In this document: positions 12,740 to 25,800 of the stretch, in pieces
Layout of the letters: each line of letters opens with the position of its first letter
Position numbering within the stretch: position 1 is the stretch's first letter
Assembly (NCBI GenBank): GCA_009731375.1
Contig: BJOX01000072.1
Span: forward strand, 1,027,209 to 1,069,673
From: Paulinella micropora
Lineage: Eukaryota > Cercozoa > Imbricatea > Euglyphida
DNA: 42,465 nt
Direction of reading: 5' to 3'
Notes under the pieces: model-generated
The model's input: the letters and a program-made list of their open reading frames with translations, nothing else
The model's database searches: none
Told to the model about the DNA's origin: nothing
Made by a program: the position numbers and the translations under genes

Positions 12740-13453
12740 ATGCAACAACTCTACCTTCGCACAGACGCAAGCATCGTTGGCATCGGTGGAGCTCTACATT
12801 CGGGCCCTGAGAAGTATGCACCCGTCATCTCTTATTTCTCGCTTAAATTCACGGATACTCAATCTCGGTGGGTCACGTATGTTCGGGAAGCTTACGGTAT
12901 AATTTACGGAGTTCAGCAATCCCGTTACTATATTGACGCTAGTGATCATCCGCTGACAATTGTCACGGATCATCGCCCGCTCATATGGCTATACCACGCC
13001 AGAAGCCCGATGGTTGTCGGATGGGTCCTAGACCACCTTCAAACTATCCGCTTCAAGGTGGAATACATTCAGGGTAAACAGAATCTCCTTCCTGATGCCC
13101 TCTCTCGTGTTCCTTGTATATCGCCCGGCCAACCCACTCTCCTCGGGGAAGTCGAAGCGACGAATCAGCTACTGGACACTATGCCGGCAATTATGTTACA
13201 GTCCAGTGGACGCTCCTTTTGGCTCGCGATTGACGGTAGTCATCCGCAATTAGACGCGCGCTTTAAGAAGCACGACTGTCGGATTTTTGCGCGGTGCACC
13301 AACGATCAAGACCTTACAGGCCCCATGGGACTATGCCATAGTCATCCCGCCCGCGGAGCGTGCTCCGGAAGTAGCCCGTCAACTTTTTGCTCTCAACAAG
13401 CCTTTTGCTGTACTTATTCCTCAAGACATGGTACACCTCATACCCGACGGTGA
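12740..13453 (+). pseudogene. Outer element, RNase H domain
   Basis: The 237-codon open frame begins LYLRTDAS (first catalytic Asp codon at 12764), continues with REAYGIIYGV (catalytic Glu) and VTDHRPLIWL (third acidic residue), and closes with EYIQGKQNLLPDALSR. These are the standard landmarks of Ty3/Gypsy RNase H. The last 80 residues lose similarity because the true frame shifts into 13287-13790. The domain itself is intact in sequence, but it is cut off from both neighbours by frame changes. Confidence 0.85.
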
Positions 13454-15339
13454 GACCATCTCTCGTGAGACAGTATTAGCATGCCACAAGATCGTCTTCC
13501 TTGAGGACAACCTTGTGTGGCTTGTTCATAACTTTGGATTGGATCGCCATGCTGTGCTTAATATGTATGCTACATCACATGCCCCGCGCGTCACGCGCGC
13601 GGATATCCAGTCAGCGCAGAAAGAAGACCCCCTTTTACAACCGCTTTGGGACGGATCTACATCTATCGGCCAGGGTAATACTCTTCTCTTTTTCAAAGGA
13701 AGGCTAGAGGTACATATCATGCCCGACAGCTCCCGCCGTATATATGTTCCGAATCCCCTCATACGCAAGCTTGTCTCCCATGCTCACTAGATCCAGAATC
13801 ACACAAAGGTCCCCACCCTTGCCCCATACATCCATCAGCGATACATATGGTTCGGACCCGATGGGAAAGACAAGATGCACGCAGACATTGAAGATTGCCA
13901 CTTGTCAACTATCACACGCCCGCCTCACACTTAATCATGGCCGCTATAACTCGTTAGTCTGGAGCCATCCAGGTCAAGCTATAGGTATAGATCATGTTCA
14001 TGTAGGCATAGATGGCGTACTCGAACAGTATGTGTTAAATATAGTCGATTTGTTCGCAGGTTACCTATCGTTTATTCCAATCGTTTCCACCACTGCTGAG
14101 GAGACTGTTGAGACCATTCTCGCTCGATGGGTTTGCCTTTTCGGTTTTCCGGAGGCCATCCTGTCTGACGATCATGGATCTTTCCGTCGCAATCTTGCCA
14201 AGGCCTTCTGCAGCATGGCTGGAATCGAATGGCTCACCACCGCGCCATACTCTCACCATCAGTTAGGCATGGTAGAACGCAGGCATCAAAGCCTCCGCCG
14301 CGCTATCCAGGCACTCGCAGACAAAGACAAGAAGACTTGGCCCAAGACCATGCCAGCTCTGTCGTTCTCGCAGAACACTTACGTCTCTACCGCCACCGGC
14401 GTATCCGCTTTTGAAGGTATGATGGCTCGCCAGCCACGTACATCTATCGATATCTTCGATTCTCCCGACGTCATCGCTGAACGCGCGGCTCGATCAACCG
14501 CCGCAATGACTAAGTCTGGCTCGACGACCGTCCAGACATCGGACCAGCTCGACACTCTCCGCTTAGCTCGGATTGCTGTCACGGCGTATGTCAAGGAATA
14601 CGTTTCCTTCACGCGCAAGGCTGCCAACGAACAGAAGAACAAGCAACGGCGACGCAAACTACCCGATTGGAAGGTAGGTGACCGTGTCACCGTCTATCGC
14701 CCGAAGCAATCAACCAAAGGTATTCCCGCCTCCTCTGTCCTTCAACACGACGGCCCGTACATCATATTGGACAAGCCGTCCAATAACACCTTTCGCCTCC
14801 GGCACGAGCACACCAGCAAAGTCCTCCGCAAAATTGACATTGCACACATCAGCCCCTACACGGCCCCAACCGATCTGGCTCAGGCCATCGACCCGGTCCA
14901 GGATCAGGCGCACAATGACGACCAGAAGGACTATGTTGTTGGTGAGGTGATAGCCTTCATCGACGATGGCTTGCTCAAGTTAGGGATGATCATGGATGAA
15001 GATCCCACGGACGATCGCGTCGACTTCCGTGTTCATCAACTCGGCATCACTTCGCTATCTAATATGCACCGCCTAGTTTACGTGGAGCCGGTTACCCATC
15101 CGGACGGCACAATCACGGAGGGACCGACGCATCTCCAATGGACGAAGCCTCTCAACTCCTGGAAGAAGATGACACTCGACAGCGACAATGATCAGGTCGT
15201 GCATCGGGATATCCAGTTCAAGCCAAGCTCCAACTACAAAGCTAAAGGCTATATCATTCCCGAACAGCTCAAACGTTTACGCAAGCCTTACAACGGTAAG
15301 AAGTATGATTTTCATGTTTTCAAACTGAGATCGAAGTAG
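13287..15339 (+). pseudogene. Outer element, integrase (zinc-binding region broken, catalytic core intact)
   Basis: Frame 13287-13790 covers the RNase H-integrase linker and start of the zinc-binding domain and stops at TAG 13790. His/Cys residues of the HHCC domain continue in that frame beyond the stop. The core is in frame 13744-15339: Asp83 (IGIDH), Asp142 (LSDDHG) and Glu178 (GMVER), giving an exact D-x35-E spacing. A GPY/F module follows (HDGPYIIL near 14748-14771). The last 160 residues form a C-terminal extension of unknown fold ending at TAG 15339. The catalytic core frame is open for 531 codons. Confidence 0.88.
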
Positions 15340-15796
15340 ACTCTCAAGTGGTTTTTGCTTTTAGACTCCCGACGGACTCTATCTCCTTTCCCACTTCATA
15401 TACCACCCAACAAGTTAGTGTTTTCTACAGGCATGTACGATAGTCATATTCACATATTTTGATAGGCAACTGCTATTTCGAATAGGCTAAGGCAGGTCAC
15501 ACAATCATACTATTTACCGCTTTGAACACGTAGTGATAGTGTTGGCCTTATGCTCCGTCATGATGTATGATTGGGTACACTATATCCGTCCTGCCTCTGC
15601 ATGTTGATACTACCTTGATCAATGCGTTGGCACATATAGGCACGCACATATCGCGCATTGATCTACATCTGCAATCCGAGTCTTTGATTCATTTTCTTTT
15701 TATACTTATTAACACATCATTTTGTCAATCATCTGTTACGATTCGTTTCGATCGCAACTCCAACCTACCGTTATGGTCTGGGGGGCCGGGGGAATT
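15340..15796 (+). other. Outer element 3' untranslated region with polypurine tract
   Basis: Non-coding 457 bases between the integrase stop and the 3' LTR. A G-rich purine run (GGGGGG, two Cs, GGGGGAA) at about 15779-15795 directly precedes the LTR and is the likely polypurine tract for plus-strand priming. It is interrupted by two C residues. Confidence 0.6.
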
Positions 15797-16405
15797 AACG
15801 GAATGACTACCGTACCGGACCAAAACATTAATATTGTGTTATTGAAACTTTCTTCACTTAGTTTTTACTTCAAGTTTACACTTCTATTTTTAGTTCCGTT
15901 ACTTCATTTTTCCATTTATTCAATGATCAACTGTCATAACTTGTAGTTGTTACGTTTTCAACTGCCGTTACCAGTAGTGACAGATCAATTTATTTTACTT
16001 TAACAGCTAGCTTTTCTGGAAAAAGCTTGACTATTGCCTTTTTCCCATATCTGAAACTTTATTCATTTGACCGCTTTTCCGGTCTCCAGTCATAACTTTA
16101 TTTTCTTTGACCGCTTTTTCCGGTTTCCAGTCAACACCGTGACTCCAAGTAAAATAGTAAAACAACGGTCAGATAGGCCCAAGTTAGTTAAAGTGGTAAT
16201 ACTTAACATATTTTCCTTTATTTTTCAAGTCTCAGACTAACTTGAACAACTCCAACTTGACTGCAACACAACACGTGTAGCATTTGAATTCTATTCGTTA
16301 GTTCTCAGACTTTGCATTGTTTCGCAAGGGACAAGTAGTCTGTCAAGCAAGCAGTGTACCGTAAATAAACTGGAATTGACCATCCCAGCGTCTTTTGGTA
16401 CCTTC
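15797..16405 (+). repeat. 3' LTR of the outer element, first part
   Basis: Aligns with 3989-4565 of the 5' LTR, with many small indels and substitutions. It is cut at 16405 by insertion of the inner element. The remaining part resumes at 26361. Confidence 0.92.
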
Positions 16406-16535
16406 TGTCGGCCGGCCCGTACATTACATAGTGGCATCAAGTGTTGTCCGGCTTGTCGTTACTTGACTCTTATGCTTGGTCTGCCCCTTTACAGTTGAGG
16501 TACGACTAAGTGTCAGAGTAGCTGTTCCGGTTACA
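16406..16535 (+). repeat. 5' LTR of inner element (130 bp)
   Basis: TGTCGGCCGG...GGTTACA, matched by 26230-26356. It is very short for this lineage. Three extra bases (CGT, near 16459) and one T/C difference separate the copies. Confidence 0.97.
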
Positions 16536-16824
16536 TCTGGAGCCACTAACAAAAATTGAACGGGGTTTTGCTTTTGCTTTTCGTGAGGTTCACGAAAAGC
16601 TCAAGTTCTCACGTTTTTCTTGCCTTGTTTTTCTTGAGGTTTTGACACCTCGGAATTTCCGACAGAAAAGGGTGTTGACCTTTTTCAAGTTTTGCTTTAG
16701 ACAGTTGAGCTCTCCTTAGGGGGAGAGGGATAGAAACAGATTGTGTGTGAGGTGTAGGAGCACGCACATTTGTTTTGTATTCGGTTGGAGGAAACAGGTG
16801 TCACCAGCATAACTCATAAGCTGT
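16536..16824 (+). promoter_or_regulatory. Inner element leader: primer-binding site and perfect hairpin
   Basis: Two bases after the LTR, TGGAGCCACTAAC (16538-16550) has the TGG start expected of a primer-binding site complementary to a tRNA 3' CCA end; the tRNA is not identified. At 16576-16600 an 11-bp perfect stem (GCTTTTCGTGA) closes a 3-base GGT loop. In retroelement RNA such leader hairpins often serve packaging, dimerisation or translation control, but that role is inferred here. Confidence 0.55.
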
Positions 16825-19800
16825 GTGTGGAGCAGTTGTGTGTGTGTGCTGTGTGTGTCATTTGTTGCTTTCTCACATCTCTCTTCTCTTTCTCATTTCG
16901 ATATGTTACCACGTGAGAATAGGAGGAGGATGTTGACAGCAAGCAGCCCTTATTCTACACCAGCGTATACTAGGGGGGGTGGGTCTTTGGTACCTTCCTC
17001 TCTTGGTACACGTTTTATGGGGGCAGGAGCCCTCACAGCGTCGAGTTCGTCGACAACAGGGGGAACACCTCCCTCTTTGCACTTCATCTCTGCTCGTCTG
17101 GAAGACGATTTGAAGACGATGTGGCAGTTTCGTCTCACAGGTGATAGTTGGGCGGACCAGTTACCGTCCACAAAGGCATTGCAGACGGTCAGACAATGCA
17201 TTAATGCTATCTCGCCTGGTTCGACGAGGAACGTGTGGGACACACTTGTGATCGGACGCACCACAGTGGCCAATGTTATGGTGGCAGCAGAGATGGTGGT
17301 TCAGATTGCAGAAGCTGTGGGCATGGGGACCCACTACTGGACGCCTGAGAGGCTGGATGCGTCCAGATTGATGGCATCAACGGAGGGAATGGTCGATCTC
17401 AATATAGCGAGGTTGGGACAAGTCCAAGCTGAAGCCTGGGGCACCACTGCCATGGCTGGAGACCTTTCTCGTGACTTTGTCAAACGTCACGGACAGCCTG
17501 TGTACGACTTGGTTGGCTGTTGGCCGTCTTGGGATGTCTTGGATCAAGGGCATCCAAGATGGACTGAAGTGCAAAAGTTTGCTCAGTTTCACAGTCAGGT
17601 TTGGGCCAGAGTGTCACCCACTGTGCACGCAATGGGCAACTTTATTTTTCGGCCCAAGAGTGGTGTTGGGGCTAAAGTGCTCTCAATAGACGACGTGTTC
17701 ACGCCCATTTTCGACGCAATGGATGGCTTCTGGGACAAGGCAGTCTCAGGGACAAAGCCCACTTGGGCTACAGCGGGATCGTCTGAAAATCTCGTCACGT
17801 TGGAACGATTGCTGGTAGTGGATGCCATCGTTTATATGGCCAAAGCTTTTTATCATTTTGCTGTGGCTTGGGATGGCCAGGCAGAACGACGAAAGCTTGC
17901 GGTTTCGTCATGGAACCGTAAGATGGAAAAGAACGACGAGGAACGACGTCGTACTATTGAACGTCACCAGAAGGATGTGGACCGCCTTCTGGGTGACCAG
18001 AAGGCTTTTGCTCTGGACAATCAGAAGGTTGCAATTCCTAGGCATATCTCTGAGCTTCGTATGTGGCTGACAGAGGTACGTCGGGTCTGTCGTTCAGCTA
18101 ACATTTATACGCCTGAGGATGTGGCCATAGTGGCTGATAGGTTCTTTCGTTGTCAGTCATCGGTGGACAACGAATGGCTTATGCAAAGCGAGGTGTGGGC
18201 AGCTTTTTGGGGAAAGCTGCAGTCTACTCGGTTCGACGCCATGTGTGTCGATAGTATTGGTCTGATGCTCGCAGAGAAGATGGGCTACCATGTTTTTGCC
18301 TCTAAGTCACAGGAGGTCAGTCAGCTGCAGGCGGAGGTCAAGTGGATGGTGAATAAGAAGCCTGTACTCCACTACATGTTCCAGAGGATAATGGACATGG
18401 TGATTATGCTCACACCTGCAGAAGCCTTCAAATTGACGGCTGTGGCATTGTTCGATCTGAACAATCAAGTCTTTATTAAGATGGCGAAAGAGATTCAGAC
18501 GGACACAGAGGTATGGGAATACCTCCTCAAGGGTACTGGACAGTCTACCCCTGAGGCCAGTCCGGAGATATGGAACGTGGATGAAGACGTGTTGGGGAAA
18601 GTCATGCGTCGAGTCCAGAAAACCATCATCGATGAGTGGAAGTGGTCGGGTCCGAGGTCAGGGACTCCCACTCAAGGTAATCAGAACCAGGGGGGAGGGG
18701 ATGGTGCGGGACCATTCGAGCCCGGGGATGAAGTTTATTGGGGCCAGGGGTACTCGCGCAGGGGACCTCAGTTCTATGGTCAGAGACCCCAAGGGGGGCC
18801 GGGGCAAGGTCGTCAACGGTTCCAGAGGTCATACTACAACCCCAGGGTGCATAGGCCGTTGTGCATGAAGAAGGCGGGAGCCTTGTGGCTCAAATCGGGA
18901 GCCATGTGCAAGAGCAATTGCCAGAATTTTCATCCTGAAGGCTGGGATGACTCGGTGCAGAAGGAAGTCTTGAGGAAGGTACGCTACGACTATCCAGTGG
19001 GTCCCTTCCATGGCTTGTTGAATACGAATAAGTATTCGCAGGAGCTCAAGAACCTTCAGGATCGTGATCGGAAGGCATACGATCAGAAGGGATGGACGGA
19101 TCCTGGTGAGGCACCTTATTTGAAGGGTGAATGGGAAAAGTTCAGGGTATGGAACCCTCTCACTTCAGATGGCGGCGACGCACCGGCGTCTATGGGAAGA
19201 GATATCCCGGGCAGGCACGGGAATGAATCCGTGGACCCCTCATGGAATTTACGGGGGTCATCGGATGCGTCCTCAGCAAGGTCGGCTGCTAGTTCTTCGT
19301 CGAGCTCGTCGTCTAGTTCGAGCGATCGGTCGGATCGAGGGCACCTTGACAACCGACGTAGTCGTTCAAGGTCAAGAGATCGTCGTAGTGATCGTGAGGT
19401 CACTCATGTATCGGGCGGTCGTCATTACGACGAGAGGGATGAAGCCCGAGATCGACGAGGATACGATCGAGGAGGGCATGTTCGTGGCGGATACGACCGA
19501 GGACGACGCGATTCACGGAATCGAGATAGGTCACCGGAGCGGAGCCGAGATCGATCTCCACCGCGACGTCGGGGAGGGCGTTCAGATTCACGGGAACGTC
19601 CCAACTCAAATCGGAGCCCGCAGTGGGGCGGCAATCAGGGTAGTTCCCTTTTTCCTAATGCAAATGTGTATGGGGGGGGTGCGGGAACTTTTCCCTCATC
19701 GCATATGCAGCAGGCGGGAGCAGGTGCTTACTATGCGGGTCCAGCTCCGGGGCAGCAGTTACCAGTAGGCTACGGGCAGCCGATGCAGCAGCAGTTCTAC

Positions 19801-22800
19801 CAAGGGCAGCCACAGCAGCAGGTGGTTGCTTATGGGGGACAGTCTTACATCCCTCCAGCACCAATCTTGCCTGCTCCTGGTATGCCGATGGGAGGCGGTC
19901 AGGGGACCGTCGGAGGGCAGATGCCTCCGCAGCAACAAGTCCAGGGTATGGCGTTTGGTATAACGCTAGTGGACATGTTGGTGAATGTGCAGGGCAAAGC
20001 ATTAATGCAAGTGCGGGGCCAGGGATCCCAGGAGGCAATCCCAGCGCCTGACTCGGAGGTCGGGAGGGAGAATAAGTCGGGTGAGTTGCCTGTCGGCCAC
20101 GGAGGCGACATGGTTACTCATGACCTGCGATTTGATGATAGGACACGCGTGGTAACGCGGGGAGTCCAGGAAGCTACGGACGCGGTGGCCTTGGAAGGCC
20201 AGGATGGACAGAATGAGCAGGTTGAGGACCTTGATAGTCACAGGGACACTCTATGTCCGGTGATGAATAAAGGCACGGACCTTAATGTGGAGTTAGCGTC
20301 GGAGGCGCTTGATAGTAAATATTTTGGTGGTTATGAAGCACTTTCAGCGGACGGGTGTGGCCCGGGGAAAGCTGAATTGCCTTTATTATTCACTAAAATT
20401 TTTATTGAGGATGTACAGCAGGAATGCATTGTGGGCAATGATACAATGGCATCTCTGAATGTACTCGGGAAGGAATTTATTGAACTATGGAGCAGGGAAC
20501 CATGGTTTAGACACGGGTTTCGGCCGTGTCGGTTGAGGATCAAGGGAGTGGGAGGCATGACCGGGGTCTCAGGGTCAGTCATGCTTACGTTCCTTTTGAA
20601 AGACGGGAAGTCTTTCTCTCATCGGTTTTGGGTCGTCCCAGCCTTTGCTGGTGGTCTCCTGTTGGGGCTGCGGAACCTCAGACGAATGCACGCTAGGATT
20701 TATACGGATCTGAACATGGTGCAGTACGGTGGATCCGAGGTGGCTCCGCGGTACGAGGTAGTACCGTATGAACCTTTACGGCGGGAAGGCCAATGTGCGG
20801 TAGCGCACGATTTGGATGTGAGTGTCTCACCAGTCATGCGCGCTGACTGGGGGTGGACAAAGGTGGTGTCCGAGGGCACGGAGCCTTCGGTCACACCCCA
20901 CATTCAGGAGCCTGTAACAGCCTCGTTCTTCCATGTATGCACAGTAGAGTCGGGGGACTCTGGGGAAGCAAGTGTGGTTGCTGACAATTCTGACGACAAG
21001 ATACAGGAGACGGAATATGTCATGACCACAACCTTTGGCTGGGCCTACAGGGACCCACGCGACGTGAGGGTCGTGAACGTGGACTGTAGGGATTCCGCAA
21101 AGGATGAGGCGGTAGTGGCCGCGATAGACGCGAGGTTGGAACACCTCTACGCAGCAAAAGCGGAATTGTTGCGGGGTACGATTGCGGGCATGGAGGATGC
21201 CGGTGATCAGCATGTCTATATAGATGTGCATTCGACCACGACGTCTCATGTGGTTTGGAATGTTACCCAACATAAGCTGCCGGTCAAGCAGCCTAAGCCG
21301 ATCGTAGAAGCCTTCTTGAAGAGTCACTGGGATGATAATTTGTTTTTCCCTAAGGGAGTCAAGGCCATTAAGGAGGTCTTGAAAAACAGGCTATCGGTGG
21401 ATGATTTCACTATAGTCATCCCAGTGGGAACTCGGACGGAAATGTGGTGGCAGGATATAGAGGATCATCTTATTGATGACCCGGTCCCGATCCCACATAG
21501 AGGCCATAAGCTGGTCTTGGCTTTACGATTGGGGACGAAGGAGAAGGCGTTGGCTTATGGGGCCAAGTTAATGCAACGTGAGATGGCGGATGTGAGAAAG
21601 CAAGCCTTCTCTTGGATATCGGGTATATATCACCGCACGCATGCAATGCAATATGCCATTATCATAGATCATGTGGCACAGCTTGCCCAGTGGAGAGGCA
21701 AGGAGGAAACTAGGTACCATGGGACGATGGTACGTGAGGATGAGCGGCCTATTCCGATGGAGGATGTGGCGCAGTTATCACGTAAGGCCTCTCATAAGGA
21801 GATTGAGGAGGCTAGGATAGCCGCGGAAAAGGCTATTGCGGAGAAATATAGTACTTGGGAAGGTACTATGAAGGAGCGAGATGCCCTCAAGGGTATCTTG
21901 GAGAATAATATGGAGGTATTTGGGCCTCTTGAGGCGGGCTCTGTTCGGGGTTACGAGGCTAACTTTGGACGGAAGCTGGGTGAAGACGTGGTGGGTCACA
22001 GGAGACCGTCACGTATGAGCTATCACGAGGATCGGATGGCTCGGGAAATCACTCAGGAGCTTTTGGAGAAGGACATCATTGAGGCACGCTTATCGGAGGT
22101 GTCTTCACCTGTGCGTATGGCGCCCAAGCCGGATGGGTCCTTACGTATGTGTATCAATTACTATAGGATCAATAAGATTCTGAAGCAGATCGAGACACCG
22201 GTACCGGATCTCAGGAAGGGGATCAACCGGCTCAAGCATGCGAAGGTGTATACTACGCTTGATCTTAAGAGCGGGTTTTGGCAAATCCCTCTTAATGAGT
22301 CATGTCGGTATCTCACAGCGTTTATGGTCGGAATGACTACATACGTGTGGAAGGTATTACCGATGGGTCTTAAGTGCTCTCCGGGTCTATTTCAGCATGC
22401 TATGACTAAGATGCTGGGGAAGGAGTACGACGATGAGGCGACGGTGGTTCGTCTTGGGTCGACGGAGGATTATGCTTTCTGTTACATAGATGATATTATC
22501 ATTTATTCAGAGAGTATGGAGAAACACGTGGAACACGTGCAGGACGTCTTGCGACGTATAAGCGCGTTTGGATTGCGCTTGAATGCACAGAAATGTGACT
22601 TCGCACAAAGAAAGATACAGTACCTGGGATATGAGATCTCAGAGGGTCGGTGTGCGATTGCATATGAAAAGAGGAACTATGTAGCGTCTATGCCGATGCC
22701 AAAGACTCGGACGGACTTACATTCCTTTATATCGCTGGCTCAGTATTATGGTGAATTCATTCCGGGGTTTGCGGAAAGAGTAGCGGTGGTCAGGAAATTC

Positions 22801-25800
22801 CTGAAGCAAGGGGTCGGGGACGACCCATGGCCGGAGGAAGTCACGAGAGTGATAGCGGAGCTCAAGGATGAGATCGCTAAAGACCCAAGGCAGGGAGGTC
22901 GAGTTCTTATGTTACCTGACTGGAAGGAACAGTTCGTGCTCGACACTGACGCGTCTTCGTACGCGGTAGGAGCGGTGCTTCAACAGATGGACAAGTCCAT
23001 TGGGCAGTTGCGGCCCGTTATGTTCATCAGCCGGCAGCTGATACCGGCGGAAAAGGAATACTGCACAAGGCAGCGGGAAGCACTCGCTATAGTGTGGGCT
23101 TTCCAGAGGTTGCGGGAATACCTGTGGGGTACTCCTAACATTTTGGTTAGAACGGACCATCATAACCTGCTATGGCTCATGTCTGGAGATCATACAGGTA
23201 GGTTGGCCAGGTGGCAGTTGGAATTGGCGGAGTATGACTTCACCATTCATTACATCAAGGGCAAAAGGAATGTTGTCCCTGATTTTTGTTCTCGGTATGA
23301 GGACAAGAGTGGACAGAAGGATAAGGCCGTTGATGATTTACAGCGACGTAATACGGTCAAGGAGGTGCGAATGGCACAGTTTGAATTTCGAACGCCGGGG
23401 GCGGTGTTCGCAATCATGGGTCATGATGTGGATCTACATGATTGGGAGGAACAGGGAGCGGAAGACACCAAGTTGCCATCGGGGCTTTGGTATCATCCGT
23501 TCACGCATAATAACAATCAACGTGACACGCGCAGCGAGGAAGTGTCTGCGTTGGAAGCAGTCGAGGTAGCGGCACGAGACAAATGTGCATGCTGTTACTC
23601 GCCGATCGCGAGAGAGGCGTGTGAGGATATCCTATGGGCGGAAGCAAGGACCGCGGATAGGAAAGAGGGGGAGGATGTTATGGAAGGAAGGCAGGGTGCC
23701 TTTAACGCGGTCTTGTTACCGAAGGGCCCGATGTGCCTTAACTTGGAGGATGAAGAAAAAGTTAAGGAGGAACATCTTTTTCAGTTACCGGAGGCACATC
23801 CGGAAAAGGTTCGATTCCAGTTGGAAACTGACACGGCAGTCAGACTGGCGTCGGTGGAAACTTTTCGGACTTTCACAAAGGAAAGTACGGAGTATAAGGA
23901 GTTGAGAGAACATCTGCTCAATCCACAGGCAAGGCCCGAGGACATTGACATAAGGAAACTCAAGCGGTGCTTGGTACTAAAGGATGGACTCCTTTGGTAT
24001 ATGGGAAAAGATGGCGTATATACCAATGAGGAGGATCGATGGTTGTTATGGGTTCCGCAGGAACTCAGAACGTCTTTGTTAATTGCGGCGCATCATTGTC
24101 CTATGCAGAGCCACCCGGGGGTGGAAAGGATGACGTGGTCGTTAAGGAGACGTTTTTGGTGGAATAACCTGGGAGAACGGGTTAAGGAGTTTGTGAAGGG
24201 TTGTCCTCATTGTCAGATGGCCAAGTTGCCATATAGGCCGAAGATGGGGCTTAAGGGTGAATATGATATCACTCTGGATATTTTCGATACCTTGCATATC
24301 GATCATGTGGGTCCTTTTCCAGAGGCGGGAACGGAAAAATTCAAATATCTCTTAACGGTTATTGATCGAACTTCCAATTATGTCATTACTGTCCCTGTTA
24401 CGGATGTGACAGCGGAAGTGACAGCGGCGGCGCTGATTGATCAGGTATTCGGCCGTATTGGGATACCGAGAAGGATTATTTCGGATAGAGGAACGAGTTT
24501 CGCGAATGAGGTTTCGCAAAGGATTGCCAAGTTCTTTGGGTTCGATTGGCAGTATGTGACTGCTTTTAACCCAATGGCGAATGGTAAGATTGAACGCGTT
24601 CACAGGACGTTGAAGGCAGCGTTGAAGACTTATTGTAAGAACAGCCAGCTTAACTGGGTATATGTGGTACCTATGTTCACGTTTGCTGTCAACAATTTAG
24701 CTTCGGCGTCGTTAGGCGGACACGCGCGGGGTGTCAGTCCGCATCAGGTGGTCTATGGACGGGCGTTAAACACGCCGACGGAACTGTTGTTTCCGCCTGA
24801 TAAGTGGGAACCGTGTGAACTGTTAGGAGTTCGCTTACGAGCGATCGCGGAAGCACGGAGTGCGATTGAGAAGTGTCGGGAGACGCTGAGAGAGGTTCAG
24901 CGGGAACAGGAAATGGGCAAGTACTCTCATGTGGAGTACAAGGAAGGTGATACAGTGTTGCTGTATGTACCGACGGTACCGAAAGGGGTATCGATTAAGT
25001 TTTACAATAAGTGGCATGGGCCATTTAAGATAGTACGTCAGACGGGTGCGTACAATTACAAGATTGCACCTACGGGGGCACGTGGAAGGGAACAGATTGT
25101 TCATGTTCGTCGGTTGGCGAAGTTCAGTCCTTATTTGCTGGAGGACGAGAATGAGGAACAAGCGCTGAGGCGTATTGCACCAGCGTTTAGACAGCCGCCA
25201 GCATTGCTTACGCGCAAGGAGCGTGAGGAGGCGTTGCGAAAGCAACAGAAGGAAGAAAAGGCTGAGGCCAGGAATGCTGGACAACAGGATCGTTCGGCTT
25301 CGGACGTCAAGGTAGACGTCAAAGATGGGAGGGAAATTCCGAAGTCATCGGAAATGTCGGATCGGAAAGGCACGGTATGGAAGAAACCGTGGATAGCCGG
25401 TAAGGAAGTGGCTAAGATCGACTGGCAGGTTGATAAGTTCTATCTATGTCGACCGCACGAGGATACGGTCATGGATAAGGACTTTGATTATTTCTTTTTA
25501 ATGCAGGTTACGTATGTACAGCCTAGAACGCGGGTACGGGCTGCGTTGGGACTTGCTCCGACAATGCACTTTTGGAGGAGCAAGAGTGTTATTGATATGA
25601 CGCGGGAAAGAATCTTTGCGCCAGTATTTCGAGACGGCAAAGATTTGGAGCAGTGGGATGCGTCCATCGAGAAGGACGATGAGGATTTTACACCATGGAC
25701 GGTGCAAATGATGCCAAGGGTGGTGTTGGATATGCCGTTCGAGTTAACAGAGGAAAGGAGGATTCCGCTTTGTATTTGGGACGAAGTCCAAAGTGCGGGC

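Noticed and set aside
16825-16902. Signal peptide at the start of the Gag-Pol ORF
   Set aside because: The hydrophobic 26 residues precede an in-frame ATG with a more typical cytosolic start. They arise from a TGTGTG/TCTCTT-rich leader and have no role expected in Gag.
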